The notes beneath the pieces were generated by a model, which had not been told where the DNA came from, ran no database searches, and saw only the letters and a list, made by a program, of their open reading frames with translations. A stretch of DNA of 21,592 nucleotides, from positions 81,208,003-81,229,594 of the forward strand of contig CM044514.1 in NCBI GenBank assembly GCA_024364805.1, written 5' to 3'. The stretch is from Euprymna scolopes. Lineage: Eukaryota > Mollusca > Cephalopoda > Sepiida > Sepiolidae. Below, piece after piece: positions 1-9,974 of this stretch. Position 1 is the stretch's first letter. Each line of letters starts with the position of its first letter. A program made the translations under genes and the position numbers.

Positions 1-905
1 GAAGTTAAAAGAAAAAATGCTGCTCAAATATACTAAAAGATAAACACATTTATAAATAAAACATACATTCATGTCTTATAGCGTATATAAGTGATGTTAC
101 TACTCAAGATTCTTCCAGCTAATACACACAAAAAATAACTATATAATATGCTAAGGCAATTTCATATCCGTATGTATATTATCACTTGCCATCCCATTTT
201 TTAACGATGGGATCGCATAAGACGATATACAGAAAAAAGATTATTTTTAAAAAATTTCATCTGTTATCGCTGTTGTGCAAAATGTGAAACTCAAACTTTC
301 TGGGTTTCTAGGATAGGATCAAAGTGTAGCATTTAAAATTATTGTGGGTATGCGTTTATTCTGGATGTCCATAGGAATGTTTTACAAGGGTCTTGGAGAT
401 ATATTCTTAAACTGCATTCACCAGAGTAATTAGATGAGCATGTTTCTGTTTAAACAAACCTGGTACAATTATATTTCGTGAGATTTACATTCATGTCAAT
501 CGTTCATAGAATACACGGCAGCAATGTACAACACCTGAAGAATACAACTGTGGAATTTCCATGGGTCTCGCTAGTAGACATGATTTTATTATTAACGTCA
601 TATGAAGTTTCTGTAGTAACTTTAAAATCAGAGCTGCTGCTGCTTTCTGTAATGCATTATAGCTTACACGTATATTAATACATGCGTTTTTTATATCATA
701 AACATTAGTGCTACATCTGCTGAGCATTATCCATTCATTTCGTATGAATTAGATGATTATTGTTAGCATTCATGTCTCCAATATATTTCTGGTTAGAATT
801 CTTTCTGGAAAGACATCGAGTACTTAAAGGATGGACCACATGAAGGTTACCAACATCTCTAAGTGAAAATATTTCTGTGGAACAAAACTAGATTCAAATT
901 GGCAG
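1..905. other. Unassigned AT-rich DNA
   Basis: I see no gene here. The open frames on both strands around 478-727 overlap each other, have no domain or composition signal, and look like chance frames. The only local structure is a small hairpin at 191-213, with 7-bp arms ATCCCAT and ATGGGAT around a T-rich loop. It is too short to call a functional element. Confidence 0.6.
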
Positions 906-911
906 ATGCCA

Positions 912-1050
912 TTAACCACTTAGCTAGTGTCACCTTCCTGCTGTCGTTGATTCTGAATATTTTGCTTTTTGTTCATTTTGAAATAAATTATCCTCAAATC
1001 GAAAAAAAAAAACGTACTAATAACTTAACCACTTAGCCACTGTCACCTTC
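912..1050. repeat. Pair of 26-bp direct repeats
   Basis: A 26-base stretch at 912-937 (TTAACCACTTAGCTAGTG, then TCACCTTC) recurs at 1025-1050 with 24 of 26 positions identical, 113 bp downstream. The sequence between the copies holds a short A-rich run at about 1003-1012. The two copies could be a decayed tandem duplication or a minisatellite remnant. No function is implied. Confidence 0.7.
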
Positions 1051-1055
1051 ACTGG

Positions 1056-2098
1056 TACTGTTTGTTTAAGCAAATTAGAATTTTGCATAGAACTCACAAA
1101 ATAGTGCCTCAGAATTGTCTGATCACAAAATTCTCTCTAGTTGCTAACCTGCAGGATTGTATGGGGTTTACCCCCAACATTGAGAGCAATCAGGCACAAT
1201 GGTTGCATATGAAGTTGGGTGAGGTTAATCCTAAAACTCACGAAGAAATAGTATAGAAGCGACGTTGCCACTGTCATTTCATTTATTCACAACTAGTGGG
1301 TGGAAGGCGGCGTCCGGCTTTACCCAGTCATAAAATACGCTTAAATATGATATTTTAATTTGTCCAGATTTCGTATATATTATTAAAGAGTCGTGATTTC
1401 AAAAGTAAAAAAAAAAAAAGTATTTGGGTACCATCGCCTAGAACCGAAACCGAAAGCAAAACTGCAGCATTCAAATCTGGTGACGTTACTAATGTACAAA
1501 CGTGACTCGCATATGAACTGATGAAAAATAAACCAACATGAACAAAATGGATAACGATATTTTCAATTTTTACTCCTCTTTGACTCCGGCTAAAGATCCA
1601 TAAAAGAACGATCCATAAAAAATCCAATCATTTAAGGCGCTTAGTGCCGCTCTGCGATTTTTAGTTTTGAAAGACAGACAGACAAAAATAGTGAATTTTA
1701 TAAATTCAGAAGGAGAAATGACCAAAGGACAATAGATCCTGATGCTAACTCCTCCTGGCTCTTTTAGCTGGATTGTGGCTCTAATATCGCTTGGAGTTAA
1801 ACCTGTCTGCTGTTGGTAATCATGCCAGGAACCGGGCAATATGAACTACGATGTTGCCACTGCCTCTATCATAGTGAAGAATGGTTTGACTTTAGGTGAT
1901 CAGTGTTGCTATTTTTCTCTTCTCTGCACACATAGAACATGAATGCACTTACAGCGAATGTATATGTAAAATTCAACATCCTGTCAAATCTTGTATAGCC
2001 ATTTATGTAAGGAATGCTATGAACCTGCTTCGGGAAAGATACTAATGCAAGGTTTATTTTCCAGTTATAAATAAAATTGTAAATTGTTTCTCAATTAC
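1056..2098. other. Unassigned DNA, no gene recognised
   Basis: Short open frames occur on both strands (for example 1062-1256 + and 1570-1839 -), but none shows a domain, a signal peptide or gene-like composition. A three-unit GACA run sits near 1673-1684. The phrase ACGATGTTGCCACTGCC near 1848 resembles ACGTTGCCACTGTC near 1262, a weak hint of an old shared repeat. Confidence 0.5.
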
Positions 2099-2100
2099 TA

Positions 2101-2124
2101 ATATATATATATATATATATATAT
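2101..2124. repeat. (AT)12 microsatellite
   Basis: This is an uninterrupted run of twelve AT dinucleotides, the shortest of the three long AT/TA arrays in the window. Arrays like this are common and length-variable in AT-rich animal genomes. Confidence 0.97.
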
Positions 2125-2360
2125 CAAATAAAATAAAAATTACAATTAAATTTACCAAAATGATCCAAGATGGTAAAACTAAAGTATATTGTAAATATTA
2201 AAGAATTAATATTTATTAAGTTATCTCAGCCAGATGTAAAAGCTCGATAAAACCAAATAGGAGATAGAGCTTATAATAGGATCAAACAGTTAATAAAACA
2301 TGTTAAAAAACACTTTGAAAAAGAGTTAAAAAAATATTTTTACATTGTTTATATTATGTA

Positions 2361-2749
2361 TTGCATTTTTGAGATGGAGATTGATAATTTGGATTATTTG
2401 GTTTACTGTCCTTATCTCGAGTGTTATTTTCACAACATGTAAGGGACTATAGTGTGGTGAATAAAGTATTTGGAAAAATTCAATTCTAAGTTAGATTCTT
2501 CAGGAGGTTAAAGGTTCAATCTGAAATGTGGGCGATACTCAAAATCTAATTCGAATTACATAGGACTTTTACCTAATCATGACTAACAGAAAGAGTTCCG
2601 TGCAGATACCCGAGTTCAATAGAAAGACTATGGAGTTCGACAAGATACACCATGAAGAAAGTTGTAAAAAATAATACTGAAGATAAGAACAGTAGTCCGA
2701 AGAATCCAAATAACTTAATAATCAATCCTCATCGAAAACATATTCCGAA
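2361..2749 (+). mobile_element. Foldback element with tRNA-like core, copy A (left arm shortened)
   Basis: This copy has the best right terminus of the family. Its right end at 2700-2749 reads, on the reverse strand, as a near match to the left ends of the copies at 4985 and 19902: GATGAGGATTGAT, then TTTGGATTCTTCGGACTA. The left end at 2361-2410 carries the same terminal motif in diverged form (GAGATGGAGATTGATAATTT). Between the ends lies a box-B-like site GGTTCAATCT (2513-2522), followed by the arm sequence TACTCAAAATCTAA also found in copies B and D. Box A is not recognisable and most of the left arm is missing, so the element looks internally deleted. No protein is encoded. Mobilisation in trans is inferred from the multiple copies and shared termini. 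Confidence 0.75.
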
Positions 2750-3109
2750 ATATAATCGCATAACATGATGTATTGTTCAAATATTGAAATAAGCCTATAA
2801 AGTTACAAAACCAAAAAACTTTGTCATTTTGATCACTAATTTTGACTTGATAGATTAAAACTACTAAATGTATATGAAAGGATTAGAACAAGTGAAACCG
2901 TTTGGTACATATGAACTAAACGAAAAAACACTTAATGGCCTTTGCTTTTTTTTTTTATAGTGTTGTGTTTTTAATGTTGGTGACAGGACGGATATTCACC
3001 TAGTATTTATAATCGCATATGGATTAGAAATAGGTTTATCTCCTTTGAATCAAATAATTAGAATGAACCTGATATTTGGATTTGAATAATGCAATTCTGT
3101 TCAGCAATA
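2750..3109. other. Unassigned AT-rich DNA
   Basis: I see no gene, no inverted repeat and no tandem array here beyond short homopolymer runs such as the T-run near 2947-2956. Confidence 0.5.
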
Positions 3110-3245
3110 TAAGCAAAACCAGATTTACTTTATTCATGTCAGTATCAAAAACACAGGGGCAATGAAACCTGGCATTGCCGAGGGGGTAGCTTAAAATATG
3201 ACAATAGTGTGAATCTCTTTCTTTAACCCATTGAGCCACAGGATA
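3110..3245 (-). mobile_element. Possible tRNA-derived SINE remnant
   Basis: Read on the minus strand from about 3243, the sequence starts with TGGCTCAATGGGTTAAAG, which resembles a tRNA box A and D arm. About 70 bases later comes CAGGTTTCATTGCC, a degenerate box B. That order and spacing suggest a tRNA-derived SINE head. It could also be chance, because box B has an extra base relative to consensus and there is no clear A-rich or short-tandem 3' tail. A functional tRNA is unlikely, since I cannot pair a proper acceptor or anticodon stem. The 67-codon minus frame over it is not taken as a gene. Confidence 0.3.
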
Positions 3246-4455
3246 TCTAATTTTTTTATTATTGAGTTGAAACTTTGTGTAATGACTAAAAATCGGTCAG
3301 CGTATGCGAACTGTCAGGAAAAATCTATTCACATTTAAATTTAGAAAGCGAAATATTGATTCTCCTATGAATGGGATATTAAGTACATGTGATGTATTTT
3401 AGAAATCAAGAGGCTATATATTCAAGATAAAGTTTAAACATTATCATAAAGTGCAAAGCACTTCAGACAAAGAGTTACTTTGCACTTTTGGTAATAAGTT
3501 AGCGGCTTTGTCAAGATCAAAGTGTAGTATCTGTTCTTCAGATGCTGCACTTCATTTTATTGTTCTCTTTCGGTGGAGGAGAAATTCTTCACGACTGAGA
3601 CAATTTTTATTTTTGTACCTTTTCTCCACGTTAAAAAACGACCCTGGTGTCTAACTCTGTCCCGTGGGGAGGCATAGTAAATAGGTACTATTACAGGACT
3701 CGTTTCATACACCGTCTCGTTCTCGTACATCATCATTTTCATACATTTCTCGTTCATGCATCATCGAACAAATAGAATTTTAGCAAATTTCACAAGATTG
3801 TTTTTAGATGGTTCTAACCGTTCATGGAGAGAATTTGATTAATATATATGAATTTTATTTCTTCACAGTAGTTATCCAGTAAACTGTACTATTATATATT
3901 ATCTTATATATTTTAAAAAGAAATTTAGTGTCCTATTTATGAGGTGTATTTGTTTCTTATATCTCAAAGGTTGATAAGATGTAAAATACTGAATGACCTT
4001 ACACTGAATGTTCGCTAAGTAAAGGCTTGACCGCTGTGAGTTGAGGCAAAAACAGCTGATTTTCGTTTGAGTAATTATCATTGCAAGATATGTGGAATGA
4101 GTAGGAGGATATGGATGATAATGAAACAATGAAAAAAACAAAAAAAACAACGAGCTTGTGATACCAGATTTGGTCAAGCTTCAGGATGAGTGATGATGTT
4201 ATTCTTTATTGTTCGTTATCTTTCTTTCTCTCTTTCTTATTTTCCCTCCTACTTTTTCTCCCTGAATAAAATATCTGTAAATAAATTTCAAATCAGACGT
4301 TGCTAGTCTTTCTCTACTTTATCCGTATTTTCATGACAGATAATCGACTGAGCTTTAAACTTTATCCCCTCAAAACATTCACAGCAAAAACTCTGGTATC
4401 TACAACCACTGTCAATAGTTTCCTACTCTCTCTATCTACCTAAACAAAACTTCAA
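3246..4455. other. Unassigned DNA, no gene recognised
   Basis: Two opposite frames near 3451-3757 overlap and lack any family signature. The minus frame at 3899-4177 is rich in Phe, Ser and Tyr, as expected from translated AT-rich DNA. A polypurine stretch with A-runs lies near 4120-4150 and a pyrimidine-rich stretch at 4215-4262. I see no repeat element boundaries. Confidence 0.45.
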
Positions 4456-4672
4456 TCAACAGAGTTTATTTCTTTGTGGAACACAATACCGCGAAGCTGC
4501 TTCCAAACTGATTAAAACATGATTGCTTTCTAATCCAGTGTAAACAAATTTTTATTGAATCATCTTAATCAAATTTTTATCACGGTGTTGTCTCACCGTC
4601 CACCTGGCACTCATTTAACTTATCCTTGAGTGGCCTTTAGAGCTTGATAAGTAGTGAAAAAATTTTTTTTAA
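4456..4672 (+). mobile_element. LINE 3' end, ORF tail plus 3' UTR (subtype 1)
   Basis: This is a 5'-truncated Jockey/CR1-type LINE. One frame still reads SLWNTIPRSCFQTD, then after a stop NMIAF, and after another SSVNKFLLNHL. This is the conserved tail of this ORF2 family (usual form LWNSLP...YN-x-V-x-FKSNVNRFL) and is broken by two in-frame stops. The 3' UTR follows, with the family phrase CACCTGGCACTCATT, then ATCCTTGAGTGGCCTTTAG and GCTTGATAAGTAGTG, ending in an A/T-rich tail. The same phrase, order and strand occur at 11956-12198 and 17105-17612. It is a dead fragment left by truncated reverse transcription. Confidence 0.8.
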
Positions 4673-4849
4673 GTGTCTTCGCTCAACGTAAGAGGTTAAC
4701 AACATAAAGAATAAAAAGTGAACTTTGCGTTTACGTTTGGCAGTTTTGTAACTCTTGCTTATCTTTGTTCTTTAGTTCTCAAATTCCATAAGCAATGTTT
4801 CTGACAATGGGAAAGAATTGCTGTGCTTTGATTGAATGATATGTGGAGA

Positions 4850-4965
4850 TTTTCACTAATGTTCATTATCATTCAACTGTTTATCTATCTCATTAACCCT
4901 TATCCTTGAATAGTTCTTCACCTCATTAAGTGGTGGCTAGTAAGAAAAAAACTGAAAAAATAGAA
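4850..4965 (+). mobile_element. LINE 3' UTR fragment (subtype 2)
   Basis: The block TATCTCATTAACCCTTATCC, followed by a TGG-rich segment and AAGTGGTGGCTAGTAAG, then A-runs, is shared with 5835-5940 and 9040-9125. It is a sister version of the 3' UTR phrase seen in subtype 1 (CATT...ATCCTTGA...TTGATAAG-GGTGACTA). No ORF portion is recognisable here. The piece is read as the last ~110 bp of a heavily truncated LINE copy, on the same strand as all the others. Confidence 0.65.
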
Positions 4966-4984
4966 ATACATAATGATTTTCTGC

Positions 4985-5420
4985 TTCTGAATTTTTTAGA
5001 TGAGGATTGACAAGTCGTATTATTTGGGTTATTCGGACTATGTTTCAATACTCAATTTGTGCAACACTCAAAAGGCAATTGTGAAATACTTAGGATTTCT
5101 ACCCAGTCAGGGCAGATGAAATGAGAGCATGCTACCCCCATAGATTAAATAAAGGGTTCCATTTTAAATTTTATGCAGATTCCAGAGTTCGACAGACAGT
5201 GTTATTTTTACAATGTTGTCGATGTAACCTCTGGCCTTCTTCAGGTGTATATATCGAACTCGGGAATCTTTCTTTTTAACTCTGGAATCGGCACAGAATT
5301 TTGAATGGAATACTTTATTTAATGCACAAAGATAGCATTTCTCTAGTTCTGTCAGCTATGACCGTGTAGAAGTCCTAAGTAATTTGCAATCGTATTTTGA
5401 CTATCTCCCGCCCTCGTGAT
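4985..5420 (+). mobile_element. Foldback element, copy B (rearranged, core missing)
   Basis: The copy starts with the family terminus TTCTGAATTTTTTAGATGAG at 4985. It then runs directly into right-arm sequence (CTTAGGATTTCTACCCAGTC, then ATTAAATAAAGGGTTCCATT), which in copy D lies after the tRNA-like core. At about 5190 the order switches to left-arm sequence (GTTATTTTTACAATGTTG, CTTCTTCAGGTGTATATATC, GAACTCGGGAATCTTTC). The halves 5040-5200 and 5210-5400 are reverse complements of each other at perhaps 75-80%. The arms are thus swapped relative to copy D and the Pol III core is lost. Recombination between inverted arms, or nested insertion of two copies, would give this. Confidence 0.75.
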
Positions 5421-5834
5421 AATAATGAAGCTATGAAAAAAGCGACGTTAGAAAGACAAAAAGAAAAAACAGAAACATTTTCGAGTTTGACAGAAGGTTG
5501 GCGGTTACATTAATATCCTATGACACAACGATGTTAACTTAGCATATTAAAACATTAGTTTTTTGTTCTTTTAATGAAGAAGAGGTACATACACACAAAC
5601 ACAGATGTAATTTATATATTATGTAGATTAGATAAAACATCTGTCAACAAATATTATTAAAAGGAAAACAAAATATCCAAATTGGTAAATCTTTTCATTT
5701 GTAATGTTAATGGGACTTTTCGCGGGTCACAGCATGTTGAGTGGTGTGAGCCAATTTATAAAGAAAAATGAATTCGTAATGTAGTTCCCACCACTGCGCT
5801 CCAAGGAAGGTTTTATGAACCAAAACCTCGGCTG
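5421..5834. other. Unassigned DNA with a segment shared with 10930-11060
   Basis: No gene is seen. The segment 5573-5690 (GAAGAAG, CATCTGTCAA, AAAATATCCAAATTGGTAAA) resembles 10930-11058 (GAAGAAG, CATCTGTCAA, AAAATATCCTAATTGGTTAA) in the same order. Each lies about 150 bp downstream of a foldback copy (B and C), which suggests either a second dispersed repeat or duplicated flanking DNA. Confidence 0.45.
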
Positions 5835-5940
5835 CATAAATCTTATAATATTCATCTCTATTCAGCTATTTATTTATCTCATTAACCCTTATCCTCGACT
5901 GTGTTTTGACCATATTAAGTGGTGACTAGTTAGTAAAAAC
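5835..5940 (+). mobile_element. LINE 3' UTR fragment (subtype 2)
   Basis: This fragment shares ATTTATCTCATTAACCCTTA, TCCTCGA and TTAAGTGGTGACTAGTTAGT with 4850-4965, and ends in short A-runs. It is the cleanest example of the subtype 2 tail. Only the extreme 3' end is present. Upstream sequence from about 5700 may be part of the same insertion, but I could not match it to coding sequence. Confidence 0.65.
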
Positions 5941-6797
5941 TAAAGCATAGAAACACATTATTTTCCTTCACAAATCAAAGATCAAAAGTCTAAAAGAATT
6001 TGAACTGCTTTTTTTTATTTCTTATTCTTAACATCTTTTAATTTAATTGAGTGTTTTATATTAGTTTTTCTATTTGAGACATTTTTTCATTTTTCATAAA
6101 ATTGTGATCAATTCAACAAAGATCATTTATTTGACTTTTTTTTTGTCTTGAACTATAGACAAGCTCAATGTTTCAAAAAGACAATAGAAGTTCAATTATT
6201 TATAAAATGTCATTCAGTTTTTCTTGATATTGTTATTTTAACATTTTCTAAATTCCCACCTCGATTGACAATGCATTTAAATTCATATTTTGAAGAAATT
6301 ATTTTCATTTCTTTTTGTAATGCCCTTTGATTTCTCTGTTTGTAATAAGTCAACCATTTTTAGTGATACTTGGATAGAAGAGTTAGCTATGATATCTTCC
6401 TTCTAAACTACAAGTCTTGTTAATAAAAGATTATTTTGAATTTGAAGGCTTCTTGTTAGGAATTTCTGATTTTAGTCCTTCAGAATATGTGAAATTCTCG
6501 CTTATGTTTAGGATCAAAACTACTTGATTGTACAACTCTGAATAAAATATCACTTGAAATGCCTATATATAAACGTTCAAGTTGAGCCCATTTCTGGCGG
6601 TAAAATTAAAATGCTCTATTTTAAATCGAGCCAATTTTATACAATAGATGCATAATCCATAGCAAATCTTGGACAACTCAGGAAATGAATATATTTCAAA
6701 TGTATTTAATTCGGTAAGTTGGCAAAAATTTGAAATTGATTGTGAAGACCTTTTCAAAACAGTCTACCTATGTCTACGAAGCCATGGGATGTCTCTG
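5941..6797. other. Unassigned AT-rich DNA
   Basis: Very AT-rich sequence with T-runs near 6009-6016 and 6137-6144. The 60-codon + frame near 6148-6330 and the 64-codon - frame at 6563-6757 have no recognisable features. I see no repeats. Confidence 0.5.
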
Positions 6798-7184
6798 GAA
6801 TATGTAAAATATAGTTTTTAAATGTTATATTTCCCATAAACTTCTTGCTTTGATGGAGAGGAGACTAAAACGTACTGCTATGGTTTCAAATGATCTGAAA
6901 TAACAGCAAGGGAAGACTTGATTCTAAATACTTCTCATGTTATATCCCCCCTCTTTTGGAAAAAGGATAGGATTATGAATATCTCCAGTATCAAATCTTT
7001 ATACACTGTGAAATTTACTTTATGTATGAAACCCAAAGAGGAGAGATATAACATGAGAAATATTAGGAATCAAGTCTCCCTTTGCTGTTATTTCAGATAA
7101 TTTGAAAGCATAGCAGCAAGTTTTAGTCTCCCCCTCCATCAAGGCCAGAGGTTTTGGGGAAATATCTATTTTATAATTCATATG
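6798..7184. mobile_element. Long-arm hairpin MITE
   Basis: The left arm 6843-6959 and right arm 7033-7145 are reverse complements over about 115 bp at roughly 85-90%. Shared phrases include TTGATGGAG, GAGACTAAAAC, ATCTGAAATAACAGCAA, GACTTGATTC and TTCTCATGTTATATC. The match continues more weakly outward to about 6798 and 7184 (ATATTTCCC, then ATATGNAAAATA-like sequence). The loop is about 73 bp. No protein is encoded and the 60-codon frame inside it is incidental. The form is that of a non-autonomous DNA transposon of the foldback kind. I could not identify a target-site duplication, so the superfamily is open. Confidence 0.85.
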
Positions 7185-7800
<616 letters not shown>

Positions 7801-7849
7801 GCTTGGTTGTCTCCCTTGTGGCCTTTCCAGACCACTAATATACATACTT

Positions 7850-7917
<68 letters not shown>

Positions 7918-8032
7918 CCTCATAAATGTACAAAAATTGCTAGAATAGCAATTGTTGCCTAGAATGTTTATATACCTAGAAAGTTGATTTTTTTTTTCTT
8001 GCTCTGACAAGGCCACAGGGGAGACATCCTGC
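7801..8032. mobile_element. Small TIR element (MITE) with AT array in the loop
   Basis: The terminal inverted repeats are 7808-7831 (TGTCTCCCTTGTGGCC, then TTTCCAGA) and 8003-8026 (TCTGACAAGGCCACAG, then GGGAGACA). They match at 21 of 24 positions, with weaker extension to 7801 and 8032. The 230-bp interior encodes nothing: the 97-codon minus frame crossing it is a run of Ile-Tyr from the AT array. The array has probably grown after insertion. Length, paired ends and lack of coding capacity fit a non-autonomous DNA transposon. Confidence 0.75.
7853..7914. repeat. (AT)31 microsatellite
   Basis: This is 62 bp of perfect AT repeat, placed between the two terminal inverted repeats of the 7801-8032 element. 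Confidence 0.97.
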
Positions 8033-8875
8033 TTTTTTATTTTAAAATTATTAAAACGAACCTTTAATATACTCAATCATGGATATGCGACCTGTAACAC
8101 ACTTTCGATTTGATTTTTAGCTGGTAAAATAGCTGCGAAAGAGTAAAAATTAAAAAAAAAAAACCTTGGCCTGGCATAAGTCCACTATACCTTAAGTTAT
8201 ACGTTAAACAACGTTACTTTTTTGACATTCTTATATACTTATAGATTTGAGTCATACGCTAATGAAAATGTGTTTTGGTTTTGATTGTAGCTGATGGCAC
8301 TTTGTTTTTACATTTTGTTTTTGCTTTCGAAATCACAACTATATATTAGGTACAATATAATAATCTATAGAGAATTGGCTCTACAATAATAAATATGAAA
8401 TATGCATAAATTAGTGTATTAAAATTTCACAATGATCTGGAAATATATATGTTGGGAAGATTAATCAAAATAGGGTATTGGAAAAATTGATATTTTTAGA
8501 GGCTTCAGAATCTTCAGTATTTTCCGATGCCAAAACGATTCTTTTAATTGTCTTACTTTATTTGATTTTGTTGAAAGCAAAATCTCTAACTGCTGGTGGT
8601 AATAATAAAATAATAAACATTTATTGATTTTAAACTACCAGTAAAACTACAATCGATATATCAGCTCCCCCCACAAATATATTTTTACGTTTGTGCCCTA
8701 TATGCATATTTGAAATGTTTTTATCATAATTGTAAAAAAAATAAACAACTCTATAGTTAAATTTTTAGAGATTTATAAAGAATTATGCAAAATATTGGAA
8801 TAGTCTCATCACTAATACACACACACACACAACTTTATATAGTGCTTCATTATGGAATTTCCTAAACAGTTTCTT
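8033..8875. other. Unassigned AT-rich DNA with an (AC)7 tract
   Basis: I see no gene or paired repeat. A short AC array of seven units is at 8817-8830, and an A-run near 8153-8163. The rest is AT-rich sequence of no recognisable family. Confidence 0.5.
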
Positions 8876-9130
8876 TCCAGGAACTTCCCGTCAGCAGAAC
8901 ATTATCATGGAACTCTTTCCCTACAAACCACAATGTGATTTCAAAATTAGGCCCAACAAATACTTGTCATAAAATGTGCCCGTAAGCAATTAAATTTTCC
9001 ATACATCAGCTTAAATCCTTTGACAATATTCTTCAACATTCAACTGATAATTCATACATCTCATTAAACCTTATCCTACAGTAGCTTTAGGCTGCCATAA
9101 GCAGTGACTTATTAGTAAAGAACAACAAAA
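8876..9130 (+). mobile_element. LINE 3' end, ORF tail plus 3' UTR (subtype 2)
   Basis: Near 8889-8950 one frame reads SRTLSWNSFPTNHNVISKL, a degraded form of the RTxxLWNSLP...NVxxFK block at the C-terminus of this LINE's ORF2. The subtype 2 3' UTR follows near 9040-9125: CATACATCTCATTAAACCTT, then ATCCTACAGTAGC and AAGCAGTGACTTATTAGTAA, then AACAAC and A-runs. It is therefore a longer copy of the tails at 4850 and 5835 and ties those UTR-only pieces to a LINE ORF. The 5' part is missing. Confidence 0.7.
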
Positions 9131-9499
9131 AAATTGAAGCCTCCAGAGCATTGCTAAAACAGTACCTTCTTTCTGCAGACAGAATATCCCTATTTCTCCT
9201 AAATCCTTTAGTTTTAGAGGTACATAGCACCGGCTGTGATCCTCATCATCAGTGTAGCTTCCTTTCAATTAATCCTCAAAGTTTTCACCCTTGGAAAAAT
9301 CTCTTTTGCCAAAGATCAAAAGTTTGGCATATCTCTTCCTTCCATCTCCAAATCTCTTTAGATTTTTCTTCCTCCACCCCAACCAACTACCCACCCTCCA
9401 TTGCCCACTTCTCTTTCTGTTTCGACCCAACTCCTCACCCCACCACTACCAACTCGCTCTTGATCTGCTACCAGGTCAATATACTTGAGTAAGTAGAGA
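9131..9499. other. Pyrimidine-rich + strand stretch, no confident gene
   Basis: From 9270 to 9470 the + strand is strongly C/T-biased (CCTCCACCCCAACCAACTAC is typical). A 113-codon + frame at 9151-9492 and an overlapping 65-codon frame in another phase both reflect this bias, encoding Pro, Ser, Phe and Leu runs without a domain, so I do not call them genes. A small hairpin GCCAAA/TTTGGC sits at 9308-9328. The stretch leads directly into the GC-richer block at 9500-9900 and could be part of a polypyrimidine-rich regulatory or intron-end region. Confidence 0.4.
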
Positions 9500-9900
9500 A
9501 AAGTGAAAACCTATGACAGTACATAGCAAGATGCTGCTGACGCCAAAGCGCCCTGTGTGATGAAGTTGTTGTTGCCTACTGCCATGAGCAAACAACTGAA
9601 TAAGCTGGATAATGTGGACCGAGAGAAGGGCCAGGAGGAATGCTTCTCGACAAATACACCAACCGATGCTGTCAACTGTGAAATTAAATGATGCTAGCGC
9701 CATCTGTGTCCTGCCACCTGTACTTAGTTTGTAGCGCCCCTGGCTAAAACGCTTGCATGCACGCTTGCCGAGTGCCCATGCTCCGCCACTTGTTAATCCC
9801 CCACCCCTTTTCCTGCAGCATCGCTCACCATCAAAGTTCGTCTCCGATCGTGTAACCTTTAACTGGTGCACATTTTCTCATTAGCCTGCAACTTCCAGGT
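9500..9900 (+). promoter_or_regulatory. GC- and CpG-richer block; candidate promoter, insulator or noncoding first exon
   Basis: This is the one block that stands out from the AT-rich background. CpG dinucleotides are frequent (GACGCC, AAGCGCC, CTAGCGCC, GTAGCGCC, AACGCTTGC, CACGCTTGCCG, CTCCGCC, ATCGCTC, TTCGTCTCCGATCG). It contains three GCGCC-centred sites and ends at a donor-like splice junction at 9898/9899. A 131-codon minus frame spans it (9476-9871) with Arg/Gly-rich and then hydrophobic parts but no known domain. It could be a real exon, but the same GC enrichment would lengthen chance frames. The call is inferred from composition and motifs only. Confidence 0.4.
9694..9708 (-). promoter_or_regulatory. 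CTCF-like core site
   Basis: On the minus strand this reads CACAGATGGCGCTAG, containing AGATGGCGC. That matches the core recognised by insect CTCF and fits the AGRKGGCG part of the vertebrate motif. Two weaker GCGCCC sites lie at 9548-9553 and 9734-9740. A single 9-bp core is expected by chance now and then, so this is a prediction supported mainly by clustering in the CpG-richer block. Confidence 0.35.
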
Positions 9901-9904
9901 AAGC
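9896..9904 (+). other. Splice-donor-like site
   Basis: The junction CAG|GTAAGC, with the cut after 9898, matches the U1 snRNA-complementary consensus closely. It falls at the downstream edge of the CpG-richer block, where the donor of a short untranslated first exon would be expected. I see no matching acceptor inside the window that can be tied to it, so whether it is used is unknown. Confidence 0.3.
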
Positions 9905-9974
9905 GTGTTCACTGACGAGTATCTTTGCTGGGCGGCGGCAGTGGTGGCTTTCAACAAATTCCTGCAGCAAAATT

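Noticed and set aside
912-1050. CRISPR-like direct repeats
   Set aside because: Only two copies, not identical, with a single 87-bp spacer, in eukaryotic-looking DNA. No array.
3110-3245. True tRNA gene on the minus strand
   Set aside because: Box A-like sequence is present, but box B is imperfect and no paired acceptor or anticodon arms could be found. Kept only as a weak SINE remnant.
9151-9492. 113-codon + frame with Pro/Ser-rich part
   Set aside because: It reflects pyrimidine-rich DNA. A second phase is also open over the same stretch, and no signal peptide or domain is convincing.
9476-9871. 131-codon minus-strand open frame, the longest in the window
   Set aside because: No domain or recognisable family. 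GC-richer DNA has fewer stops, so chance frames are longer. Kept only as a comment under the CpG-richer block.
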